This document shows, in pieces, positions 1 to 9,158 of a DNA stretch of 64,000 nucleotides. Positions within the stretch are counted from its first letter, which is position 1; each line of letters opens with the position of its first letter. The stretch comes from Shimia litoralis (GTDB taxonomy: Bacteria; Pseudomonadota; Alphaproteobacteria; Rhodobacterales; Rhodobacteraceae), in NCBI RefSeq assembly GCF_005518135.1, contig NZ_SULI01000006.1, positions 62,001-126,000 of the forward strand, given 5' to 3'. A model generated the notes under the pieces. That model was not told where the DNA came from. It did no database searches and saw only the letters and a program-made list of their open reading frames with translations. Position numbers and translations under genes: made by a program.

Positions 1-1
1 G

Positions 2-808
2 AAAGAAGCCGAGTCAAACGTTGCGATCAAAATCTCTGACACCCCTGGCGGCGAAGCCTTTGAAGTTGCCGGTCGTGGCGAACTTCAGATGGGTGTTCTT
101 ATCGAGAACATGCGCCGCGAAGGGTTCGAATTGTCGATCTCTCGCCCACAGGTTCTGATGCGCGAAGACGACGGGCAACGCATGGAGCCCATCGAAGAAG
201 CCACCATCGACGTGGATGATGAATACTCTGGCGCGGTCATCGAAAAAATCACCGGTACCCGCAAAGGTGAATTGATCGAGATGCGCCCAGCAGGTGCTGG
301 CAAAACCCGTATTATTGCACATGTCCCGTCTCGCGGATTGATCGGCTATCACGGTGAATTCCTGACAGACACGCGCGGCACTGGTGTTTTGAACCGTGTG
401 TTCCACGGCTGGGCCCCTTACAAAGGTGCGATTCCTGGGCGTCGTTCGGGTGTTCTGATCTCTATGGAAGACGGTGTATCCGTCGCCTATGCGCTTTGGA
501 ACCTCGAAGATCGCGGAAAAATGATGATCGGGGCACAGGCCCAAGTCTATCAAGGGATGATCATCGGTGAACACAGCCGTGAAAATGACCTTGAAGTTAA
601 CCCGCTCAAAGGCAAAAAACTGACCAACGTACGGGCCTCGGGCACGGATGATGCGGTGCGTTTGACAACCCCGATGACGTTGTCGTTGGAAGAAGCCATC
701 GCGTATATCAACGACGATGAACTGGTCGAAGTCACGCCCAACAATATTCGTCTGCGCAAGCGGTATCTTGATCCGCATGAACGCAAGCGCATGTCGCGCT
801 CTAGCTAA
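2..808 (+). CDS. typA: TypA/BipA translational GTPase, C-terminal part (5' end outside window)
   Basis: The window opens inside this gene, and 268 C-terminal residues remain before TAA at 806-808. TypA (BipA) is a ribosome-associated GTPase of about 605 residues involved in 50S maturation and stress adaptation. The GTPase core lies upstream of the window. The fragment holds the EF-G-like region (GRGELQMGVLIENMRREGF) and the TypA-specific C-terminal domain with the conserved stretches SRGLIGYHGEFLTDTRGTG and NPLKGKKLTNVRASGTDDA. A strong terminator follows 9 bases after the stop, so this is the last gene of its transcript. The family assignment is secure. Confidence 0.96.
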   Translation, partial: KEAESNVAIKISDTPGGEAFEVAGRGELQMGVLIENMRREGFELSISRPQVLMREDDGQRMEPIEEATIDVDDEYSGAVIEKITGTRKGELIEMRPAGAGKTRIIAHVPSRGLIGYHGEFLTDTRGTGVLNRVFHGWAPYKGAIPGRRSGVLISMEDGVSVAYALWNLEDRGKMMIGAQAQVYQGMIIGEHSRENDLEVNPLKGKKLTNVRASGTDDAVRLTTPMTLSLEEAIAYINDDELVEVTPNNIRLRKRYLDPHERKRMSRSS

Positions 809-817
809 GATAAGAAC

Positions 818-846
818 GGGCAGCTTTCGAGCTGCCCTTTTTCTTT
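818..846 (+). terminator. Rho-independent terminator of typA
   Basis: A perfect 8-bp stem GGGCAGCT/AGCTGCCC (818-825 with 830-837) encloses a TTCG tetraloop and is followed by TTTTTCTTT. This is a textbook intrinsic terminator, and it separates typA from the channel gene downstream. Confidence 0.93.
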
Positions 847-930
847 ACTGGCACAAGCTTGGTCTTGTTTCAGGCCCAATTCTGCATGATGGTGTGTCAT
901 AAGACCCGTTTGCAGAATGAACCTATATCT

Positions 931-2001
931 ATGTCCCGATTATTCCACTTTTTTCTGATTCATCTCGGTATTCTCATACTCGGGTGTTTGGCTCTTTCGC
1001 AATCTGGCGTTGCCGAAGGGTTCGGCGATGAAACAATCGGCGAATTTCAGTCGCGCACCGACGTGCCACTTGAGGTCGGCGTTGGCATTCAGATCGAACA
1101 AATCACCTTTGTCGATCAGCAAGCCGAAAATTTCGGGGTTGTGGCGTCGATTGTGATGAAGATGCACATTCCCGAACTTGCCTTTGATGCCGAGGCCTAT
1201 GGCAAACCATACCAAGTGCACTCTCCTGAAGACTTCATCAAACTGGCCCGCGAAAAGCTGGTCGTGTTGCCCGCCTTCATTATCGCCAACCAACAGGGAC
1301 GCCGCTTTACACAACAGCATTTGGTTCTGCTCGAAGCGTCAGGAGACATAAAATACGTCGAGCGTTTTTCAACGACACTTCAAGCGCCTTACTTTAACTT
1401 CCGAAAGTATCCCTTTGATTCCCAAATATTTTATCTAGAGGTTTCTTCACTTTTCTCGGAATCATTTATCAAATTCACCCCCATAGATGATCTGTCAGGC
1501 TTGGGGGACTTATTGGGCGAAGAAGAATGGGTGCTTCACAGCCCAAAGATGGTCACCAAGACAATCGAAGGCATCACCGGTGAACCGACGTCGCAAGTTG
1601 CGCTTTCGTTTCAAGCACATCGCCATCTTCAATTCTATCTGCTCAGATTGCTGTTGCCGCTGCTGATGATCCTGTTTGTGTCATGGGCGACGTTTTTTCT
1701 TGAGGAATATCGCCGGCGCATCGATATGGCGAATGCCAACCTGCTTGTCTTTGTGGCCTTTAACTTCGCGATTTCAAGCACCCTGCCCCGACTTGGATAT
1801 CTGACGTTTCTCGATTCCCTGTTGGCGGGTATGTTCGTCATCACCGGATCAATGGTCTTGGTAAACATTGCCCTGCGCCGCCTCAAAATCAAAGATCGTG
1901 AAGATTTGGCGCGCAAGATAGACCGCTATCTGGTCATCTGGGTGTACCCGTTGATGTATGTCGGATTTCTGCTCTGGGCAGCGCGCTATTTCTTGATCTG
2001 A
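931..2001 (+). CDS. Pentameric ligand-gated ion channel homologue (Cys-loop superfamily, prokaryotic type)
   Basis: The protein has 356 residues from ATG 931; a longer reading from 859 would put an unlikely extension in front of a clear signal peptide (about residues 1-28). Residues about 35-232 are an extracellular beta-sandwich with the pLGIC signature region, RKYPFDSQIFYLEV at about 158-171, which matches the FPxD core of the Cys loop without its cysteines. Four membrane helices follow: M1 about 235-258, M2 264-284, M3 293-314 and M4 332-354. The M2-M3 link, LPRLGYLTFLD, resembles the LPKTPYMTY segment of GLIC. An Asp lies just before M2 (RRIDMANAN), and acidic residues there usually go with cation selectivity; that is inference. 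The ligand is unknown. The gene stands alone between the typA terminator and a convergent DUF1330 gene. The ribosome-binding site is weak. Confidence 0.86.
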   Translation: MSRLFHFFLIHLGILILGCLALSQSGVAEGFGDETIGEFQSRTDVPLEVGVGIQIEQITFVDQQAENFGVVASIVMKMHIPELAFDAEAYGKPYQVHSPEDFIKLAREKLVVLPAFIIANQQGRRFTQQHLVLLEASGDIKYVERFSTTLQAPYFNFRKYPFDSQIFYLEVSSLFSESFIKFTPIDDLSGLGDLLGEEEWVLHSPKMVTKTIEGITGEPTSQVALSFQAHRHLQFYLLRLLLPLLMILFVSWATFFLEEYRRRIDMANANLLVFVAFNFAISSTLPRLGYLTFLDSLLAGMFVITGSMVLVNIALRRLKIKDREDLARKIDRYLVIWVYPLMYVGFLLWAARYFLI

Positions 2002-2097
2002 ACCCAGTTCAAATCAAAACGACCCCAAGCAATGCGATTGCGAGGGGCCGTCAAAGATGTAACGACTTTGCTTTGTCGGTTTGGTCAGATTGAAACC

Positions 2098-2385
2098 TTA
2101 GTCAGTGGTTTCGACGACCATCAATTCGCGTTCTGATGCGCCACGCGCATGGTTCAGGGCTTCTTGATATTCCGGGCTGTGATAACAGTCGACGGCGGCA
2201 TCGACGCTTGGAAACTTGGCCACAACATTGCGTGGGCGCTCTTTGCCCTCAAGCTGTACAAATCGTCCACCACGGGCAATGAACGTGCCCCCGTGTTTGG
2301 CAATGGCAGGGCCAGCCAATTCTGCGTATTTTCCATAGGCATCTGCGTCAGTGACGGTCACATGGGCAATCCATAAGGCGGGCAT
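2098..2385 (-). CDS. DUF1330 domain-containing protein
   Basis: This is a 95-residue ferredoxin-fold (dimeric alpha-beta barrel) protein of the DUF1330 family, recognised from MPALWIAHVTVTDADAYGKY near the N-terminus and FPSVDAAVDCYHSPEYQEAL around residues 58-77. Its length is normal for the family. No biochemical function is established for it; members are small soluble cytoplasmic proteins. It is convergent with the channel gene and lies downstream of alaS on the same strand. A 16-bp palindrome 68 bases upstream of its start suggests that a dimeric repressor controls it separately from alaS. Confidence 0.88.
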   Translation of the reverse strand: MPALWIAHVTVTDADAYGKYAELAGPAIAKHGGTFIARGGRFVQLEGKERPRNVVAKFPSVDAAVDCYHSPEYQEALNHARGASERELMVVETTD

Positions 2386-2452
2386 GGGCTTCTCCGATTA
2401 ATGTGTCTGTTCGACAGTTTAGACAAATTGCCGAACAGTCCAAGTGTTATAT

Positions 2453-2468
2453 TTGACCATATGGTCAA
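2453..2468. promoter_or_regulatory. 16-bp perfect palindrome, possible TetR-type operator of the DUF1330 gene
   Basis: TTGACCATATGGTCAA is a perfect inverted repeat in the 90-base gap between the alaS stop and the DUF1330 start. Its TGACC/GGTCA arms resemble operators of TetR-family repressors. A second, looser repeat (CTGTTCG/CGAACAG, about 2407-2437) lies between it and the gene. No regulator gene is adjacent, so the cognate factor is unknown. Confidence 0.45.
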
Positions 2469-2475
2469 TAGGGTT

Positions 2476-5148
2476 CTAACCCTTGATCACGGCCTCTGCT
2501 GCCGAAATCGCTGCATCCGAGTTTGCAGCATCCTTGGCACCCCCTTGGGCCATATCAGGACGACCACCGCCGCCTTTACCCCCCAATTCGACCACGGCCG
2601 CCCGCACCAGATCAACCGCAGACACATTTTCAGTAAGGTCTTTGGTGACCCCAGCGGCAACAGCGACCTTGCCGTCAGCTTCGGCAATCAACAACACGGC
2701 GCCACTTTCAAGGCGGGCCTTATGTTCATCAATCAACGCCGGAAGATCGCGCCCGGACACACCGTTTACCACCTGCGCCAAGAATTTGATGCCTGCGACG
2801 TCTTTGGCTTCGGGGGCGTCCCCTTGTCCTGCTCCACCAGCCAAGGCCAGCTCGCGGCGCAGCTGCGCAACCTCGTTTTGCAGGGCTTTGCGATCATCCA
2901 TCAATGCCTTAAGACGATCTGGCACATCAGCGGGTTGAGATTTAAGAGCCGCCGCCACATTCGCCATACGATTGGCTTCGCGTTCCAAATGCAAAAATGC
3001 ATCATGCCCGGTCAGAGCCTCGATCCGGCGCACGCCCGAGGACGACGCGCTGTCGCCAAGCAATACAAACACACCGATATCACCGGTTTGTTTGACATGG
3101 GTGCCACCGCAAAGCTCTAGCGAATAGGTGTTCCCATCCTGACCTTTGCCGGTGCGCGCACGCCCCATCGAAACAACACGGACCTCGTCGCCGTATTTTT
3201 CCCCAAACAAGGCCTGTGCGCCCAGATCGCGCGCATCATCCGGCGTCATAATCCGTGTCTCTACGGTGGAGTTCTGGCGAATATAGGCGTTCACATCTGT
3301 CGCCACCTTGTGCAGCTCGTCCGCGCTTAGGGCCTTGCCGTGGCTAAAATCGAACCGCAACCGATCATGCGCATTCAACGATCCGCGCTGTGCAACATGA
3401 TCACCAAGCGTTTCGCGCAACGCCTCGTGCAACAAATGCGTCGCAGAGTGATTTGCACGCACAGCCGTGCGTCGATCATGATCCACCTCCATCAAGACAG
3501 GGTCGCCAACCGACACAGTGCCACGATCAGATGTGAATTTGTGAGCGAACAACTTGCCATCCGCGAACTTCTGCACGTCCGTGACCGATCCAGTTTCATC
3601 GCGGTTTTCCAAACGGCTGATGTACCCATGGTCGGCCACCTGACCACCAGATTCCCCATAAAATGGGGTCTGGTTCAACACCAACCACCCACTTGTACCT
3701 TGCTCCAGGGTTGGCACCGATGCGCCATCGACAACGATGGCCAGCACTTGCCCTTCGGCGGATTCAGTATCATAGCCAAGAAAGTCCGTGGCACCGTGTT
3801 CTTCGACAATATCAAACCAGATTGCGTTGTCGGCTGCTTCGCCTGTACCTGACCACGCCGCACGCGCCTTGGCCTTTTGCTCTGCCATGGCCGCGTCAAA
3901 CCCTTCTGTATCAACAGTGCGACCTTTTTCGCGCAAGGCGTCCTGTGTCAGATCAAGCGGAAACCCGAAGGTGTCATACAGTTTAAACGCCGCAGCACCT
4001 TCCAAAGGCGCGCCCTCGGCTAGACCGTCCAGCTCGTCATCCAACAGCTTGAGACCGCGTTCAAGCGTCTGCTTGAAACGGGTTTCCTCGAGGCGCAAGG
4101 TTTCCTCGATCAAGGCTTGGGCTTGGCCCAACTCAGGATAGGCGGCACCCATTTTGTTCACCAATGCAGGAACAAGGCGGTGCATCACCGGATCTTTTGC
4201 CCCCAACAAATGCGCATGACGCATCGCGCGGCGCATAATCCGGCGCAACACATATCCACGCCCATCATTCGACGGCATAACGCCATCAGCGATCAGGAAT
4301 GATGTCGACCGCAGATGATCAGCGATCACACGATGATGGACGTTTTTATCCCCATACGGGTCAACCGATGTTTCGTTGGCAGAGGCCTCGATCAGCGATT
4401 TAAACAGATCAGTATCATAGTTGTCATGGCTGCCCTGAAGAAGCGCGCCGATCCGCTCGAGCCCCATGCCGGTATCAATGGACTGCATGTCCAATGCCTT
4501 CATCGAGCCATCTTCGAACTGTTCATTTTGCATGAACACGATGTTCCAGATTTCGATGAACCGATCGCCGTCCTCTTCGGGTGATCCCGGAGGGCCACCC
4601 CAAATGTGTTCGCCGTGGTCATAGAATATCTCGGTGCACGGACCACAGGGGCCTGTCGGACCCATTTGCCAGAAGTTGTCTGATGTCGCGATCCGGATGA
4701 TATGATCTTCTGGAACACCGATTTTTTTCCAGATATAATAGGCTTCGTCATCCGTGTGATACACGGTCACGTACAAACGTTTGGCATCGATTCCGAAACC
4801 CTGCGTGATCAACTCCCACGCAAAGACGATGGCTTCGTCTTTGAAATAGTCCCCAAAACTAAAATTCCCGAGCATCTCAAAAAACGTGTGGTGGCGTGCG
4901 GTATATCCCACATTGTCCAGATCATTGTGTTTGCCGCCTGCGCGCACACATTTTTGCGCCGTGGTTGCACGCTGGTAATCACGGTGTTCAACACCTGTAA
5001 AAAGGTTTTTGAACTGTACCATTCCAGAATTCGCGAACATCAACGTCGGATCGTTGCGCGGCACCAAAGGGCTCGAGGCCACAATCTCGTGCCCCTGCTT
5101 GGAGAAGTAATTCAAAAATGTCGACCGGATGTCATTCAGGCTTTGCAT
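2476..5148 (-). CDS. alaS: Alanine--tRNA ligase
   Basis: This is an 890-residue class II synthetase that charges tRNA-Ala. I chose the start at ATG 5148 ([15 protein letters not shown]), which matches the usual AlaS N-terminus; an upstream in-frame codon adds 12 atypical residues. The catalytic domain has [18 protein letters not shown] and [14 protein letters not shown]. The editing domain has the zinc-binding [11 protein letters not shown] and CGGTH motifs, and the C-Ala domain ends in a [14 protein letters not shown] segment. All expected parts are present and the length is normal. Only the MOSC gene lies close upstream, 98 bases away. Confidence 0.98.
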   Translation of the reverse strand: MQSLNDIRSTFLNYFSKQGHEIVASSPLVPRNDPTLMFANSGMVQFKNLFTGVEHRDYQRATTAQKCVRAGGKHNDLDNVGYTARHHTFFEMLGNFSFGDYFKDEAIVFAWELITQGFGIDAKRLYVTVYHTDDEAYYIWKKIGVPEDHIIRIATSDNFWQMGPTGPCGPCTEIFYDHGEHIWGGPPGSPEEDGDRFIEIWNIVFMQNEQFEDGSMKALDMQSIDTGMGLERIGALLQGSHDNYDTDLFKSLIEASANETSVDPYGDKNVHHRVIADHLRSTSFLIADGVMPSNDGRGYVLRRIMRRAMRHAHLLGAKDPVMHRLVPALVNKMGAAYPELGQAQALIEETLRLEETRFKQTLERGLKLLDDELDGLAEGAPLEGAAAFKLYDTFGFPLDLTQDALREKGRTVDTEGFDAAMAEQKAKARAAWSGTGEAADNAIWFDIVEEHGATDFLGYDTESAEGQVLAIVVDGASVPTLEQGTSGWLVLNQTPFYGESGGQVADHGYISRLENRDETGSVTDVQKFADGKLFAHKFTSDRGTVSVGDPVLMEVDHDRRTAVRANHSATHLLHEALRETLGDHVAQRGSLNAHDRLRFDFSHGKALSADELHKVATDVNAYIRQNSTVETRIMTPDDARDLGAQALFGEKYGDEVRVVSMGRARTGKGQDGNTYSLELCGGTHVKQTGDIGVFVLLGDSASSSGVRRIEALTGHDAFLHLEREANRMANVAAALKSQPADVPDRLKALMDDRKALQNEVAQLRRELALAGGAGQGDAPEAKDVAGIKFLAQVVNGVSGRDLPALIDEHKARLESGAVLLIAEADGKVAVAAGVTKDLTENVSAVDLVRAAVVELGGKGGGGRPDMAQGGAKDAANSDAAISAAEAVIKG

Positions 5149-5246
5149 GAGACAGGCTCTCTCGCGGCTATTTATAGGTTCCAAGCGGGTTTATCCGCCC
5201 TGCCCCTGCCTGTCCACATGTCAAAGCAACCAAGCGCGATCTGGAC

Positions 5247-5804
5247 TCATTTTGCAGCGATTTTCGTAAGGAAATCTCCGGCTTTCAAGAGACCTGCGCG
5301 CTCCACACTGCACAGAACACCCCGCAACCGAAGTTTTGGATGGTCATCTGCCACAATCCAATCCTTGGCTGCAGCACCATAGCGGGCTTTCCACTTGACG
5401 CATCCGTCATTGAAGACATCCGAAACCTTTAAGATGGCGGTCCCCACCGATAGTAGCTGACCCACAGGGAGGTTGTCGTGGGACAAATCCATATCGACAA
5501 CAAACGTATCACCTGGATGAGGCGTGTTTTCCCGATCTTGCCACACCAAATCCAATACGCGCTGTTGCAGGATACTAATTTGAATGCCGGGATGCGGGGC
5601 ACCTTCTGGCGTTGTCAGCCAAGGCGACTCGAGCCACCTTTCTCCTGCGATACCCTTTTCTGGAGACACCTCAATCTGATCAACAAACTTGCGTTGATTG
5701 CGTTCTGGCCGCAGGCACAACATGCCAATGGCCGCCCTGTCTTTTGGGGCGGCCATCACATCAGGCAATGCCTGGTCCAGTTGTATTCTGGAAATTTCTG
5801 TCAC
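5247..5804 (-). CDS. MOSC domain-containing protein
   Basis: The protein has 185 residues. The MOSC fold is known from molybdenum cofactor sulfurases and related enzymes, in which a conserved cysteine handles sulfur. The diagnostic segment is NDGCVKWKARYGAAAKDW (about residues 132-149), with the Cys in the expected place. The gene starts only three bases after the recA stop on the same strand, so it is probably co-transcribed with recA. Whether it is SOS-induced through the recA promoter is inference. The substrate cannot be told from the sequence. Confidence 0.85.
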   Translation of the reverse strand: MTEISRIQLDQALPDVMAAPKDRAAIGMLCLRPERNQRKFVDQIEVSPEKGIAGERWLESPWLTTPEGAPHPGIQISILQQRVLDLVWQDRENTPHPGDTFVVDMDLSHDNLPVGQLLSVGTAILKVSDVFNDGCVKWKARYGAAAKDWIVADDHPKLRLRGVLCSVERAGLLKAGDFLTKIAAK

Positions 5805-5807
5805 GCA

Positions 5808-6884
5808 TTATCCTTCGACAAGTGAATCGTCTTGATCAGGGTTGGGCGGCATATCGAAATCTAGTCCGTGGGCTGCGCGAATTTTATCTTCGATCTCGTA
5901 TGAAATACGAGAGTTTTCTCGCAGGAAGGTTTTGGCATTTTCACGTCCCTGACCGATACGCTCATCTCCATAACTGAACCAACTGCCCGACTTAGCCACG
6001 ACCCCGGCCTTAACACCCAGATCAAGCAGCTCTCCCATTTTTGAGATGCCTTCGCCATACATGATGTCAAATTCAACCTGCTTAAAGGGGGGTGCGACTT
6101 TGTTTTTGACAACTTTGACGCGGGTTGCGTTTCCAACAACCTCGTCACGATCTTTGATCGCGCCAATTCGGCGGATATCCAGACGCACAGAACTATAGAA
6201 CTTCAGCGCATTACCACCTGTGGTGGTTTCTGGTGATCCAAACATGACGCCGATTTTCATCCGGATCTGGTTGATAAAGATGACCATACAGTTGCTGCGT
6301 GCAATCGATCCGGTCAGTTTGCGCATGGCTTGGCTCATCAGGCGGGCCTGAACACCCACACTGCTATCGCCCATCTCACCTTCAAGTTCTGATTTTGGAG
6401 TCAACGCGGCGACGGAATCCACCACAACCATATTCACAGCACCTGACCGCACCAATGTATCAACAATTTCAAGCGCCTGTTCACCAGTGTCGGGTTGTGA
6501 AATCAGCAGCTCGTCAAGGTCCACGCCAAGCTTCTTGGCATATTGTGGATCCAATGCATGCTCAGCATCCACAAACGCGCAAACACCACCCTTTTTTTGG
6601 GCTTCAGCCACACAGTGAAGCGTCAACGTTGTCTTGCCGGAACTCTCGGGTCCATAAATTTCTATGATACGCCCTTTTGGCAGACCACCGATGCCCAAGG
6701 CGATATCCAGCCCCAACGACCCTGTCGACACCGCTTCGATTTCCTGGATGGCGTTGCCATCACCCAGCTTCATAATCGATCCCTTGCCGAACTGACGTTC
6801 GATTTGGGCCAAAGCGCTATCGAGCGCCTTTTGTTTATCCGAGGATTTTTTGCTGCTCATTTCCAAAAGATCTGCCGTTGCCAT
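5808..6884 (-). CDS. recA: Recombinase RecA
   Basis: RecA forms the nucleoprotein filament for homologous recombination and activates LexA self-cleavage. The protein has 358 residues from ATG 6884, which is preceded by a good ribosome-binding site (AAGGAG, 7 bases upstream). A longer reading to 6953 would run through the LexA box and is rejected. Visible motifs are Walker A GPESSGKT, the [16 protein letters not shown]-terminal signature, [20 protein letters not shown] (loop L2 region) and an acidic C-terminal tail. Regulation by LexA is supported by the box at 6935-6949. Confidence 0.98.
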   Translation of the reverse strand: MATADLLEMSSKKSSDKQKALDSALAQIERQFGKGSIMKLGDGNAIQEIEAVSTGSLGLDIALGIGGLPKGRIIEIYGPESSGKTTLTLHCVAEAQKKGGVCAFVDAEHALDPQYAKKLGVDLDELLISQPDTGEQALEIVDTLVRSGAVNMVVVDSVAALTPKSELEGEMGDSSVGVQARLMSQAMRKLTGSIARSNCMVIFINQIRMKIGVMFGSPETTTGGNALKFYSSVRLDIRRIGAIKDRDEVVGNATRVKVVKNKVAPPFKQVEFDIMYGEGISKMGELLDLGVKAGVVAKSGSWFSYGDERIGQGRENAKTFLRENSRISYEIEDKIRAAHGLDFDMPPNPDQDDSLVEG

Positions 6885-6934
6885 TGTTCGGCTCCTTATT
6901 CCACACACCGTTACCGGCGGCAATGATTGCCTGT

Positions 6935-6949
6935 GTTCACCGCTTGTTC
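6935..6949 (-). promoter_or_regulatory. LexA (SOS) box of recA
   Basis: The 15-mer GTTCACCGCTTGTTC is GTTC-N7-GTTC exactly (GAAC-N7-GAAC on the recA strand), the LexA site known in Rhodobacter and other alphaproteobacteria. It lies 51-65 bases upstream of the recA start codon and abuts the predicted transcription start, where a bound repressor would block RNA polymerase. Confidence 0.88.
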
Positions 6950-6955
6950 TCACCC

Positions 6956-6984
6956 CTTATGAGATCAAAACAAGAACATTTCAA
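6956..6984 (-). promoter_or_regulatory. Probable recA promoter
   Basis: On the minus strand TTGAAA (6984-6979) and CATAAG (6961-6956) are separated by 17 bases. The -35 matches five of six consensus bases and the -10 four of six. The start point would fall near 6949, at the edge of the LexA box. Confidence 0.5.
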
Positions 6985-7077
6985 CATAAATTTCTCGTAA
7001 CAAGTTTTTCCCAAAAGCGTTAAAGAGTAGTTTACAAAGATTTGACACGTATGACTAAAGTCACCTGAGGCCTCTAA

Positions 7078-7674
7078 ATGCTTGTTTTCTGGAAACAAAG
7101 ACTTGTCTTCCTCTCGGTTCCCAAAACAGGAACGACCGCAATCGAAACAGCGTTGGCACCGCATGCGGGCATTGTTATTTCCGATCCGCCAGAGCTTAAG
7201 CACGCCCCGCTATATAGGTATAATCGTTTTTTTCGCCCGATGTTCGAACGCGCGTGCAAAGAAGACAACATGGAAACACTGGCGGTCATGCGTGAACCCA
7301 TAAGCTGGCTGGGCAGTTGGTATCGCTATCGCCAACGCGATTTCATCAAGGGACGACCAACTTCAACAAAGGGCATCACGTTTGACGAATTTGTCGATGC
7401 CTATACCCGCGGCGATCGTCCGGCCTATGCCAATGTCGGAAGCCAAGCCAAGTTTCTTGAACCACGCCCGAATGGCACGCAGATTACGCATCTCTTTCGA
7501 TATGAAGACCAACCACCACTTTTGCAGTTTCTCAAGTCAAGACTGGGTGTCGACTTTGAACTCGAGCGCAAGAACGTGTCACCAACTGTGGCACTGTCTC
7601 TTTCACCAGATATCGAGGCAAAGCTCCGCCGAAAATGTGCCGCAGAGTTTGAGCTTTACGACACCATTTCGTGA
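7078..7674 (+). CDS. Sulfotransferase-family protein
   Basis: The protein has 198 residues. The N-terminal SVPKTGTTAIETAL (about residues 13-26) fits the 5'-phosphosulfate-binding loop of PAPS-dependent sulfotransferases (PKxGTT), and MREPISWLGSWYRYRQRDF (about 71-89) fits the 3'-phosphate-binding region (REPxxWLxSxY). It would transfer sulfate from PAPS to an unknown acceptor, often a cell-surface glycan. The start is ATG 7078 with GAGG upstream. The gene is divergent from recA, and its 3' end overlaps the convergent cckA reading frame by 19 bases. No glycan or capsule genes are nearby. Confidence 0.78.
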   Translation: MLVFWKQRLVFLSVPKTGTTAIETALAPHAGIVISDPPELKHAPLYRYNRFFRPMFERACKEDNMETLAVMREPISWLGSWYRYRQRDFIKGRPTSTKGITFDEFVDAYTRGDRPAYANVGSQAKFLEPRPNGTQITHLFRYEDQPPLLQFLKSRLGVDFELERKNVSPTVALSLSPDIEAKLRRKCAAEFELYDTIS

Positions 7675-9158
7675 TCCAAAGTAAGTTGCGTTCTTACCGT
7701 TTCGGTCAAATCGACCAATGAAAATGGCTTGGGCAGGAAGACAGAGTTCGGGATACGGGCCTGTCGATCAGAAAAACTGTCTTCAGCGTACCCCGAAACA
7801 AATACGACCCGTACATCTGGCCGCTTTATACGCGCTTTGTTTACCCATGTGGGGCCATCCATGCCAGGCATCACAACATCAGTGACAAACAAGTCAATGG
7901 CCAAGCTTTCGTCCTCCAACAAATCAAGTGCTTCTTCGCCTGTGCTTGCTTCGTGCACGGTAAATCCACGCAACCGTAAAGCACGCGATGCAAATGATCT
8001 TACGGGCGCTTCGTCCTCGACCAAAAGAACGATACCAGACACGGAATCGGCGATTGCGAGAGGTTTCTCTACGACATCAACTGCCACCGGGCGTTCATCT
8101 TGTTCGTGCACGGGGAACATAAGTGTAAAACAGGTGCCCTGCCCGATTTTACTATCGACAAAGATATAGCCCCCAGTCTGCTTCACGATTCCATAGGCTG
8201 TCGATAACCCTAGGCCTGTGCCTTCTCCCAGGCGTTTTGTCGTATAAAACGGCTCGAACACTTTTTGCAGTTTATCGGCAGGAATACCTGTCCCTTGATC
8301 CAGAACGCGCACACACACATAGTGTCCAATTGGGACAATCACGCGGTCACGTGTCAAATTCTGCTTAAGATGGAGACTCTCTGTATGGATGGAAATTTCG
8401 CCTCCGTCCGGCATCGCATCGCGCGCATTGACCACCAAGTTCATAATCACCTGCTCAAGCTGGCGCTTGTCCGCGCGAACTGAGCGCAAAATAGGATCAT
8501 GATTCAGCGAGAGCCTCACCTTTTCGCCGACAAGTCGATTCAACAGATGGGTCAAATCGGCCAGCGTATTGCGCAAATCCAGGACTTCTGGGCGCAGGTT
8601 TTGTTTGCGAGAGAAGGCCAGTAACTGCCCGACAAGAGCAGCGGCGCGATTGGCGTTCTGGTTGATTTGCACCAAATCTCCAAAATCGGGATCACCTTGA
8701 TCATGGCGCAACAACAACAGATCGCAATGTCCTGAAATTGCAGTCAATAGATTGTTAAAATCATGCGCGATTCCACCCGCCAATTGACCGATAGCTTGCA
8801 TCTTCTGACTTTGAACAAATTGTGCCTCAAGCGTTTTCAGCTCTGTGGCATCGCTCAAGACAGCGATCAAAGACACCTCATCGCCCTCAATGACCCGATT
8901 CAAGCTCACTTGCACAAAAACTTCGCGATCTTCTCTTTTTAACAGAAGGAACTCAGAATGTTTTGCGCATCTGCCCGCAGATGCCTCGGACAACCAGTCT
9001 TCGATAGAACGCCCCAAGCCTTCCATCAGATGTGTCATCTCGGTGTTGGCTGTCACCTCCAGTTTTACCAACTTTCGTGCGGCTTGATTGGCCATCAGCA
9101 CCCGCCCCGTCGGAGACACTTTCAAAAGCGCGACTGGCAACCCTTCAAACTGGATCAC
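7656..9158 (-). CDS. cckA: CckA-type hybrid histidine kinase, catalytic and receiver part (second piece of an interrupted cckA)
   Basis: This 500-residue frame starts at GTG 9158, whose GTGA overlaps the stop of the upstream piece. It holds a PAS domain (FEGLPVALLKVSPTGRVL), a HisKA box with IAHDFNNLLTAI, the CckA hallmark LVGQLLAFSRKQNLRPEVL, a HATPase domain (VNARDAMPDGGEI, GTGLGLSTAYGIVKQTGG) and a C-terminal receiver whose phospho-acceptor Asp is in LFVTDVVMPGMDG. CckA feeds phosphate through ChpT to the master regulator CtrA. In relatives this is one protein of about 750 residues together with the preceding frame. The AAGG four bases before GTG could allow translational coupling; otherwise this is a -1 frameshift. 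The 3' end overlaps the sulfotransferase gene. Confidence 0.86.
   Translation of the reverse strand: MIQFEGLPVALLKVSPTGRVLMANQAARKLVKLEVTANTEMTHLMEGLGRSIEDWLSEASAGRCAKHSEFLLLKREDREVFVQVSLNRVIEGDEVSLIAVLSDATELKTLEAQFVQSQKMQAIGQLAGGIAHDFNNLLTAISGHCDLLLLRHDQGDPDFGDLVQINQNANRAAALVGQLLAFSRKQNLRPEVLDLRNTLADLTHLLNRLVGEKVRLSLNHDPILRSVRADKRQLEQVIMNLVVNARDAMPDGGEISIHTESLHLKQNLTRDRVIVPIGHYVCVRVLDQGTGIPADKLQKVFEPFYTTKRLGEGTGLGLSTAYGIVKQTGGYIFVDSKIGQGTCFTLMFPVHEQDERPVAVDVVEKPLAIADSVSGIVLLVEDEAPVRSFASRALRLRGFTVHEASTGEEALDLLEDESLAIDLFVTDVVMPGMDGPTWVNKARIKRPDVRVVFVSGYAEDSFSDRQARIPNSVFLPKPFSLVDLTETVRTQLTLDHEMVS

Noticed and set aside
14-778. Open frame of 254 codons on the minus strand opposite typA
   Set aside because: Antisense to conserved TypA sequence; no start signal and no recognisable family.
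7020-7034. TTAA-N7-TTTAC near the recA/sulfotransferase gap as a second CtrA box
   Set aside because: The second half-site has a mismatch in the core TTAA, and the position relative to either start is not typical.
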